DNA from: Cristatella mucedo
Taxonomy: Eukaryota > Bryozoa > Phylactolaemata > Cristatellidae
Length of the DNA: 64,000 nucleotides
Direction: 5' to 3'
NCBI GenBank assembly: GCA_009760855.2
Contig: WPIO01000001.1
Location: 5,290,001-5,354,000 of the forward strand
A program made the translations under genes and the position numbers. The notes beneath the pieces are model-generated. The model saw only the letters and a list, made by a program, of their open reading frames with translations. It was not told where the DNA came from and ran no database searches. The stretch's first letter is position 1, and the number at the start of each line of letters is the position of its first letter. This document shows, piece after piece, positions 40,673 to 51,700 of the stretch.

Positions 40673-43600
40673 GTAAGTTTGAGCATGACATAGTGCTAAT
40701 GTGTCTATTATTGAATTTAAAGGTCTTGATTCGATATTTATGTCTTGTTAGACCAGTGAATCCTTGAAATGCCGGTACTGTGCCACCAATTAGTGACCGT
40801 CACCCCGGCGGACGCGTCGTTCCGATGCGATGTCCTTGTTATGGCCGTACGCCGCATATGCCGCGTACTGCGTCGCTGCTGTGTGTGTGTGGAGGGGTAC
40901 CGTAGTCATTGTGATGTAAACACCTCTCTTTTTTCGGGAACTTAATGAGGACGAACAGTTAAGATTAGCGATGTTGTGTGGCATTCTCCAGAGTGTATAC
41001 GATCCCTTTTCGACGATTGCATAGCTGCCGCCCCTGCTGTGGTGTTGCATTACGATAGCGCCCCCACTTGCGCGCGGTGTTTTGAGTCTAAAAGCATCCA
41101 TCCTTTGGAAGATGAAGCGGGCACAACGTGAGAGGTCTCGAACGGGCTGAGTGACCATCTTGTCATGGTCTTTGCGAACCTGACCAAACCTAGAAGATCA
41201 GTGAAGCCCGACGACGGTTCGCGTGGAAGCAGCTTACTGCAGCTGCGTTTGAGTTTTCATGTTGGTCATCTTTGCTCGGACACTTGTATATATATTTCGT
41301 CGCTGGGGCGTGGTGCACAGGGAGGGGGGGCCTAGTTTCTGCAGACCAGGCAATAAAAGCTCATCCACCGTGGTGTGCGAAGGGGCGTATCCTTATTTTC
41401 AAGTTTTGGTCTCATTTTAATTGCGCATGGGGAACACTCGCTTTATGGTCTAGCAGCTACTAGTCGTAGCTTGTTTTTAGTTATTCTGTGACCTTTATCA
41501 ATTGTCACCTGTCTGGCTAGGAATGGGTGGAGACATTTGACAGCAATCGCTCGCAGAAAGACGGTATGCAAAGCGTTAGTATGGCCCAGATGAATGGCAT
41601 AGCTTTTTGCACTTTGTCCCGAAGTAGTACATGAGCACCCACCTAGTACCAGCACTGTTTAGCCTTTCAAGAGGTGGTCTTTCATTGTCATCACTGTAGG
41701 ATCCAAGCCGGCAAAGATCTCCTCATCTAAAACTGACCTATGCCTGTCACCAGTTAATTTCACTGCTGTGAACTAATTTACATATCGATTGCAGCTAATC
41801 TGTATGCCTCTTCCACATAAGTATGTTGCTATTCGAAGCATGTAATGCTGCCAAGCTCAAGTCGTATTCGACCTTCCCAAATCTTCTACGATATCTGTGA
41901 TTCTGAACAAATGTAAAGCGCCTAGAAAGAGATTGAGTTCTCTGAGGGCGCTTTATTAAGTGCATTAATATTATTATTAATATCGTTTCAATTGTGTAAA
42001 GCGCCTAGAAAGAGATTGAGTTCTCTGAGGGCGCTTTATTAAGTGCATTATTATTATTATTAATATCGTTTCAATTGTGGCCTTCCAAGTTGTCAGTCGA
42101 CATTTCTTCATTAGCTTGTATTTTTAAATGTCTGAGTGGCTGCCTGCCATAGCTGAACTTTTTTTTGTGAGAAATTTTATATTTAGCTTTCATTTCAGAT
42201 AGCCAGCGCAGCTTTAGCTTCAGCCAGTGGCAAAAGCAGCAGCCCCTGTCAAGCTTGCCACCCGAGTGAAGGTGGCCATATTGAAGTAGAGGTCCATATT
42301 CGTGTGACTTATAGTTAGCTGCTTTCCCCAAATGATGACGTTCCTGTGTGATTCTTGATGTGTTTCACAACCTGTTCTCCTGCCAGTCGTTTAACTGATT
42401 GGTACCGTCATGCTCGAGCAGCAACTCCTGCGGCCTCTTTCGAAATTGATCGTTGTCAAGTTGTAGCAAGCTCAGTGGAGTTGCATGTCTATTTTAATCT
42501 TGTGGTGTGTCTTAGTGTAGAGCCGCAAGACTTTGCAAACTGTCTTGACATGATCGCTGGCCATGTTCTACCTACATTGCATAATAGCGATTAGTCGATC
42601 GCATAGAGGAGACTGAGGGCCTAGCTGCACTAAATTTGTGTGCCTACCTGTGTGTGCTTCTACCCAATACCGATGCAGGACCCGGGTTTTCGGTTATGGC
42701 TTGATTCTTTTGCTATCGTGCTTCCTCAAGTTTGTAGAATTCCTCTGCATTTTGGTATTATATATTCTTTTCCTTCATTGTTAGTGAATGTAAGCTGACG
42801 CCACAGCCTTTGATAGGCCGCAGTAGGAGTGCCTTGGTGGTTGGTTTTCACCTGATGGCAGTGAGCATTAAATCACCGCCTACTTCAGTACTCGAACCCA
42901 CGATCTGACTCATGAAGGCAGTGTGTATGTGATCTAAAGCTGATTGCTACCTTACCTGTGTGTTCCCAAGCTGTAGTATTTTTTGGGCTGCCCGACTAAT
43001 TACTGTGCTCAAGCCTTGATATGGTGCTGATATATGGAAACAACTCCAAGTCTGTATATGGCACGATGATAACTTCTAATCGTTTTGGCTTTCACGATGT
43101 CTAGTTAAAGGCAAAAAACTATAGTTTAGTGTCAGGCTGTTACTTCTTGAATCTTCTACATGAGCAGCAAACCCGTGTTTTCTGATCGGAAGTGGGTCTT
43201 TCAGATGGTTGTGCTAAGCTGGCTCTGGGTCCGGTCTGCTGGCACCTGTTTGGCATGTGAGTGCTGTGCTTTCCAGTGATGTTAAGTTCTGTAGCCAGGC
43301 GGGTGTATTACCACCGATGTATGCATTGTTGTTCAAGACAGGCTACTATTCACTGTGTTCCATGTCTTTGACATGGAGATATATGCTAACACGAGGCATT
43401 TGCAAACTCGCAATGTGCCTTACTATCTCCGGAAGTGCTCTAGAAATATGCGTTCTTGTGTGATTGTCTCTATATTCTCTTCTATATTCTCAACATACAC
43501 ATATGCATAACTGCAAGCCTTTGTTAAGTATACTCTGGGACCGGCAGTCTATTATCCAGTGCTTCCTGAATCGACCGAATAGCTAGCTAATTTTTCCACT

Positions 43601-46600
43601 GGGAAAGTTGGTGTAGGATAAATAATTATTCACCAATTGTTCTTGTCAGAAAGGCTTAATTTAGCAGTCTAACGTCAAATAGGGAGGAACAGTTTACTCA
43701 CGATTGCTTTGTTGGTGCTGCTGTTGCTGCAGCACAACTTGAAATCTCTGTACAGCACACAACATGGCAGCAATTGTGAGCGCCTGCTCCCACCGTGCCC
43801 GCCGAAGTACCTGCTGCCGCTTTTGAATTTGCCTTGGAAACTAGAGTTTCTGAGAAGTAGAATTGGTGGCTAATAATGTCCTCAAGATAGCAGTTTTCTC
43901 AGCTGCAATAAGCTTGCTAATTGGTCGATTCAGAAAGCATTTGTTCGTGGACACATCTTTTTTGCAGCACCTGTTTAACAATAGTTGGTAGGTATGCACT
44001 TGTATGTTTGGAATACTTTTATTTATCTAAAAAAGATATGAAATAACTGTGCAGCAAAATCCACACAGGAAGGCTTGTTTCCAGGGTGCTTACAGAGATG
44101 GTGTGGCAATTGTGTTTTGCCATTCTTCTGCGTATTGGCATCGTTAGACACCACTGCAGGCCTATTGGCAGTTGGCATTAAAATGGAGCTCCAACATTGC
44201 AAGTACAATTCTGCGGATGACCAATCAGTGCTGTTGACTGTTTTCTATTTGGTGCCTCATATTGTCTCACCTCCGTGGCAGCAGTGCATGCAAATATGTG
44301 GGCAGAGAATGTTGAGGAGACTTGTCCATTGTCAGGTCTTTGGCCAGCCACCCTTGTTTAGGAATGCTGGTGTCAGCATGGTAAATTAGCTGCACCTGCC
44401 AATTGATGCTGTGCCAGCCCACAGAGTAAAATTTTCTCACTAGTTTTATAAAAGGCAACGTTAGTTTGCCAAAATTGATTTATAGATTCGTTTGCACCGA
44501 TATCTGGCTGATGACCGGTGTGCTGTCGTATGACTTTTTATGGCAAGACGTGCTCTGCCAATCAGAAGTATATGGCCCATTATTGGCTAGCTTTGTGCAG
44601 GCTGGGAACTAGGCCGGTTTGTTTACTCCATGTTTTTCGGAAGTCATCTTTGTAAAAAGGTTTTTATATTCGATGCAAGATTTTCTTTGTGTTACAATCA
44701 GCTTGATCGGGCTTCTACTGCTTCGAGTCTCATCAATGCCTGTATGCTATTACACAGGAACGCACAGGCAACCTGCCTTTGCTTAGTTCCAGTGCATCAC
44801 AGGTGATGTGTCAAATCTGATCTGCATGCAAAAGATTATAAGCTGGGTTTGCACGCGTGAGTGAGACCTGCCGTTCGGTTGCTTACCAGCCAACGAAGAA
44901 AACAATAGCTACAGCAAACGATTCCATGCAGCTCTGAATGCTTACATATGCCAATACAAAGAGAGCTTGGTTCCGGTGGCCGTTGAAATGACTGTGCCTT
45001 TCTTACAGCTAGTGAAGAGAAACCGCTTGGTGTTCATGTGTTAAGAAAGCCCTGTAGTCAACGAGCACGAATACATTCAGTTTCCTTGGCAGGGTCTTGT
45101 CAGTGTCTGATTTTGCATGTTGTACCTGATTTGGGGGGGGGTGAGGTGGTGGTGTTGATGAAATGGCTGCTTTTTTCCATAGTTTCTATACTTGTTTCAT
45201 GTTCTTATTTGCCCTAAGCTGATTCTGGCATCAGAATTGGTCCTGTAATAATAATAATGCACTTGATAAAGCGCCCTCAAAGAACTCAATCTCTTGCATG
45301 AATTAGCTAGAAGTAGCTGACGAATGTATTCGATAATCATTTTTTTATAGTGTCAATCAGAAGCAGGAAACCAGAGCAGTTTTCTGCTAAGCCCCTCGGT
45401 ATGGTAGGTACAGTAGCTCCTTCGGATGCAGGAAGGGCGCCATTTTCTCTGACATGGCAGCATGTGGGCAGCATCGTTTTCTGAGACCGACATGCTGCCA
45501 GCAAAATGAAGAGTGTCTCTGAGCTCCAGTGTTATGCATCGCTTGATGTCTTCTATCTGCATTTAAACTCTTTAATTGTAATACAATTGTCAAAGCCAAT
45601 CGCTTCTGGCCTTGCTTGTTGTCCTCACCAAAGGCTTTAGTGGGATTGTATCAAGCAGCTCTGCCAGTTGGGGGGAGGGGCTGCTATACACATTTGCCAA
45701 GCTTAGGGAGAAGTGGGCAGCCCTGTTGGCAGATGTGGGCAGGGTCAGTGGTAATGATAATGGTAATAAGACGTATGTATAGTGACCTAAAATAAGACCG
45801 AGGAGGAATCTGTTATGAGAACAACGAGGCAGTCCTGCCCGTGAGGACGACATTTATCTAGAACATCAGCCCGAGAGAGATCCTACAATTAGCTCATATG
45901 CTGTAGTTTGAAAGTCACTGAACAAATGTAAGAGTTGCTATCGCTGTCTGCTATCGCAGGGCTGACAACAACAATGGTGGTGCTCAGCCAGCAGGTGCTG
46001 CAGCAGCCACCGTCCCTGCTGCTGCAGCAGCCGGTGCAGGTGTGCCAGCTGCTGCTGCAGCAGCCGGTGCAGGTGCGCCAGCTGCTGCAGGTGCAGCTGG
46101 GCCGCAGTAAGTTAGCTGTTGTGAATTTTTTTTTACTTCTGCTTGCTGTCGGCACCATTTGTCACAGTTTTGCACCGTAAGTTAAAGAGGCACTTCATCA
46201 CCATCACCATTTTTTCCTCTTTGCTCCACTCTGCTTCGCGTGTGTCGTGACTCCTGAAGCGGCCAGCTATGTTGATATTTGTCAAGCTTGTTGGGTTGTC
46301 GTGGCATCCGGTGCCTTCTTCGTGTCGTGTTTGTTGTCGGTTAGAATCCATTAGCTCGAGCTCGTGTCTTGCACCTGGCAGAACCTGGTAACCTGTCAGA
46401 GGAGAAATTGCCTGCTGTTGCAAAATGCATGCTGAGGCCCCCCCCACCATCCCTCCTCACAGCCATGGGCATTTCCATTTTTGTCTGATCGACTTCCAAC
46501 AACAATGAGCTCGACCTTCATTAGATGTCTGCTAAGCTCTCCTGTAAGTAATGAGTTTCTCGTAAGTAGCAAGGTTCTCGTGAGTGGCAGTTATAACCGC

Positions 46601-47215
46601 GGTTCAGCATATGACTTCTGTGAGATATGGCAGCATTCTGTCCTTTCTTAGCCGGCTTGTGGAAGAGCTTTGGTGTCGAATCTGCAAAGCCACTTGATTA
46701 TTCCCTGCCATAGATTAGTATGACTACGATTTATCACAGTGAAAGCATTAAAGTCTTCTACTTTGTGATAGTGCTGGTATTTTTCCAGCCGGTTTCTGGC
46801 AGCCTGTTTGGTAATGCCGTCTTTGTTGCCGTGGAAGTGAATTCTGAGTTAAAATCATCGCCGCGACAACATCGACAACAGCTTTACGGCCGACTATGGC
46901 ACATCCTTTCCAGAAGTCCTGAGCTGCTACTTCAATGCTACTCACTACCTCAACTGCTAACCTGACAGCTTTGCTTCTCACTTTCTCTTTGGTTGCCTGA
47001 GATGAAGTCTGTTGGCTACCGAATGCATACCGAAAGCCGCTTAGGCTGTGAGTGGGCTATACAAAACTCTTCTGCGTAACCACGGCCAGCAATGAAATTT
47101 GGTCTTTTGCCCACCTTGGCTGGCGCCAGCTAACAGCTGGCTGTGTGTGGCCTCTGGAAAGCCTTTGATTGCCCACCTATATGGGTCATTCGAGAGAGAG
47201 AGAAAGAGAGAGAGT

Positions 47216-47288
<73 letters not shown>

Positions 47289-48664
47289 TAATGTCGCCAT
47301 GCTGGCGAGTCAGATTAGGATCGCTCATCCAAGACTGTTAGATGATGTGCGTTTTTCGGCCACTTCGCTCCTCAGGCTGTGCGCGAGTTAAGCAAGCGAT
47401 CGCGAAATCTAACCGAGGAAGGCGAAGAGTGAAGTCGTGGATAGCCATTGGTTCATCTGCCCGTCTTCCTGCATCGTCTTCACTGCCGTGAATCCGTTTG
47501 CTGCTTCGAGAGCTTATCGTGCCACCTTTCCTCGAGCCGGCGATCTGCGAAGAACTTGCTCGCAGATCGATCGATCAGCTGGCGGCCCCGACTTCTGCGC
47601 ACTGCCCTGCCGCCACTTTGCCTTTACGTTTGCCAGCAGCGTGCTCACGCTGTTGGGCTGGCCTTTGCATGCCTGCCAGCTTTTTATCACTGCCGGACCC
47701 GACCGTGCTTCTGTGCCGAGCTGAGTTGTTGTCGTCCGGCGAACCGTTCGGTTCGGGTAGTGAAGGCCGCCCTCGGTTGCCTTTTCTCCGCCCAGGGCGG
47801 GAGTACAGCCTCCGCGCCCAGGCGGCCCACCGGGTGCTGGAAACTCCATGATGAAGGATGCCGCTAGCAAGAGGCTGCAGCAGACGCAGGCGCAAGTGAA
47901 CGAGGTAATTTGCTGCTGCTGCTGCCACCGCGTCAGCCAGATCGATGTTCGTTTGCTGGGCTGCCTCTCGTGCTTCCTTTGGTGGCAGGCATTCATCCGT
48001 TGGTGGTGCCGTGACGTGCATTCTCTCCTGCCATGTCACCATGCCAAGCCGACCGCTCGGTCCTAGGAAGGCCACTACCTCGGTGGTGGTGGTGGCGGCT
48101 GGGGCGGCGACGTTCGTTGGGCTCGGGGCCGGGCGAGCGCCGCTCGGGCTGAGCCGCCCTTACCCCGAGCGGCTGGAGCAGAGCCGCCGCCGCTTCGAGT
48201 GCTCCTTTTTGCTTCCGTCTGGCGCATCGACTTTTAGGTCGTTGACATTATGCGCGTGAATGTGGACAAGGTTTTGGAGCGTGACCAGAAGCTGTCCGAG
48301 CTCGATGAGCGCGCAGGTCAGTCGGTGGCGCCGGCCCGCTCACCGCGTCACCGGTGCGCCTGTGTCCTTGTCGTTGTCAGGTAGTTGTCATTATGAAGTC
48401 CAACATTGACAAGGCTTTACAGCGCGACGAGCAGCTGTCCAGCCTAGACGAGCGAGCCGGTTTGTCGCTGTGCGGCTGCTCGGCCCCCGACGCCTGTAGT
48501 CGCCTCCTGCGCGGCACGTCTCTCTCGGCCAGGTCGCCGAAGCGACCATTGCTTGGCTAATACTTCGGCTCCGTAGCGGTAGCGGTCGTCCTCGTTTGTC
48601 TGCCTGCCTGTCTGTCTGCCTGCCTGCCTGTCCTCCCTGCGTGCTCATGGACTCGGGCCGGCGC

Positions 48665-48703
<39 letters not shown>

Positions 48704-51700
48704 CTCATCGGTGCCGTGCCGTCTCAGTGCTTCGGCTCCCATTGCACCGCCGTCAGTGCTGACTTGGCAGCGCCATCTCCTTTGACCGAGGCCGCCCCCT
48801 ACCCTGATGCTCGGCGAGCCTTTGGAGGGGGAGTAGCACGTGTGCTCGCTGTTTGAGCTGGGCATTCTAACAGGCTGACGACGACGAACTGCAGCTCGTC
48901 CTGCTTGCCTTGTTTTTCTCTTGCTCCAGCAGCATGTTTCGCATTTAACAAGCGGCTTCGTGCACGAGGTGGGAGCAAGCTGGCGCGAGCAATGCACATT
49001 GCTCAGCATTGACGTGGGCGTGCTGCGCATTGACGTGGGCGCGTTGCACATTGATGCGAGCGTGCTGCAGCCGCTGGGTGGGTGTGCATGTCTTGCCCGT
49101 TGCTGCTGTGGTGGGCCATTGCAGGTGTGTGGATTTTGTAGATCACCTCCAGGCTGGCGCCTCTCAGTTCGAGGCGAGTGCTGGAAAGCTCAAGCGCAAA
49201 TTCTGGTGGAAAAACTGCAAGGTGCGATTTTTTCAATTTTTCTTAGTAATCATGTTTTTTGCAAATTAAAGCAGGCGGCTGAAAATGTTTGCAATCATCG
49301 CCGAAGGCAATGCTGTGCTGCTTGGTCTGTTGTGTGCCCTTGCCCAATATTCGTTCATGCCCCATGTCCCATCCAGTGCACTAAAGCCGTGCTTAGGCTG
49401 TCATTCTGTGTAGCCTAGAGTATACTGCACTGTCATTGCTATCGGCAATTGTTCAGTCGTTATTTGTTTATTGAATTTATTACAAGTCTTCTATTGAGAT
49501 CCTGTTAAAGCATATTTAGAAGTTACAACTTTCACATGACCAGGCAACTTCATGTGACGTTTTTTGATGATCTACAAACCCCTTTGACGAGCTACTGGTT
49601 ATCATTTACACCATTTGGCAATCGTTTCTGCTTGTCTTCACTGTCTGCCGAGCTGGTTTGGCCCAGTGGCTAAGGTTCTTGCCCTGACCGAGGTCGTGGG
49701 GTCGAGCCCCGTGGCGTATATGAAGCGCCTGAATAGAGATTTAGTTCTCTTCGGGTGCTATACAAAGGAATTATATTTATTTTTATTTATATTCACTGGT
49801 TTTATGGATGCCATCGATTGCCTTTGGTGTACTACTTCAAGGAATAAGATGGGGTTCCGTGAGGCTCAAATGGTGCCGTTAGTCATAGTGTCTGACTTGA
49901 CTTGATACAATATTGCAGTCTTACCGTCGATTGGATTGGGCATGTCGGGATAAAAAGGACAGCCGATCCAACAGCCTCATTGATGCAGTGGCAGAAGAGT
50001 CATAGTGGTTATCATCCCACTTGCAGCAGGCCGTAATGGATTGTCTGCTGCAGTACTCAAAGCCAACGAGTTCCTGCAAGAAAAGACCTGCTTTATTTCT
50101 GTTCGTAGGGGTTGCTCACCAAATAGATCATTGGACACTCAGGCTTGCCTTCCAAGGCAAAGTTGAGGTTTCTTGTGATTTTTTCCTGAGTATAGGCTAA
50201 TCGCTGTTAGTGGCACCTGCCCACGTTTTTGCTACAGTTGAAGTTATACTAACGGGTCCATAAGTTTTTTATGATCAACTCTCAAGCTAGCCAGATCATC
50301 AAAGGAATACACTCGAATATCAAAGAGTGTCCTGATTGTCAAGGGAAGTTTGTCGAATTGGACAAGCAAAGTTTGTACCAAGAACTATAGCTTTAGGTTC
50401 CTGTAATTCAAGACAAGTACTTACAAGCACTGCTTCTGATCTGGGCCTGGTTTTACTAGCATTTATAATAACTTGGAAAAAGGATGCATGAACTAGGTAA
50501 GGTGGTTGCTTTCACCACCTCGGCCCGAGGTCGTGGGTTCGATTCCTGCGGTGGGCGATTCTTTATCGCCACTGCAAGCGGTAGTGATAGCCGTAAAGGC
50601 TTTTCAATCGCTATATAAAAAGCGGCTGTTTAATCAGCTAGGATTTATTATTTATTAATTTAATGAGTTTTAGGACCTTTTAGATGCAGCCCAGGCGCAG
50701 ATCCCGCTGGTCCAGGTGAACCCTTAGCAATATCTAGGCTTATACTTGGGTGTTGGCAGTAGCCTTGTTTAGACGATGAGGCTTGCCTGGCTGTTTAATC
50801 AGCTAGGATTTATTATTTATTAATTTAATGAGTTTTATGACCTTTTAGATGCAGCCCAGGCGCAGATCCCGCTGGTCCAGGTGAACCCTTAGCAATATCT
50901 AGGCTTATACTTGGGTGTTGGCAGTAGCCTTGTTTAGACGATGAGGCTTGCCTGGCTGTTTAATCAGCTAGGATTTATTATTTATTTATTTAATCAGTTT
51001 TAGGACCTTTTAGATGCAGCCCAGGCGCAGATCCCGCTGGTCCAGGTGAACCCTTAACAATATCTAGGCTTATACTTGGATGTTGGCAGTAGCCTTGTTT
51101 AGACGACGAGGCTTGCCTGCACACCACAGCAGGGGTAGTTTGAATTGACCTTGTGATTGAAGACTGGTGTTTTAATAGGCGGTCGTGTTCATCAACATGT
51201 CAGAAACAAGAGAGTTTATCGAAGGGGACATGTTGTAAATTATAAATAGTTTATCATGGACTCTTTGCTGCATCACTGTTCAACTGTAGAGATGACTCAT
51301 TCCTGCAACTCATTTAGCTCTTACTTTGGTGTAGCAGAAAATGAATATACATCTAGAAGGGGCCGAGAATGTATATCTACAGTATAAAGCCATATTTTTT
51401 AGGTCTAAGCTTTGGCCGAAGCTTAATAATAATAGCACGTTTGCATAGTGCCCTAAGAGCAAAACCTGGTTTTATGTGCTTAAAATAAGCTGAAAAGGTC
51501 TTTTAAACTGCCTTGAAGTCATGCTCAGCATTGCTAGAAAACGTTTAACCCTTGTCAATACCAGTGACCGTGGCCTAATAATGTTGAGGTCTTCTAGATT
51601 AACCTGCACATTTACAGGCGCTTAAAGAAAACCAGTTCAGAGTTAGTTAGCCTCCAATTGACGTACAGTACATCTACATCTAGTATGGAAGGGCGCTGAA

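Noticed and set aside
45889-46158. Minus-strand Cys/Ser/Thr-rich frame and plus-strand Gln/Val/Leu-rich frame
   Set aside because: These are shadow frames of the Ala/Pro-rich synaptobrevin exon 2; the frame kept is the one matching splice phases.
47437-48075. Several overlapping frames of 95-166 codons on both strands
   Set aside because: GC-rich sequence with few stops around the synaptobrevin exon. Only 47796-47904 shows conserved protein sense.
48557-49051. 164-codon minus-strand frame with Arg-Glu runs and Cys-rich end
   Set aside because: It overlaps the (CT)n tract and synaptobrevin intron and shows no domain.
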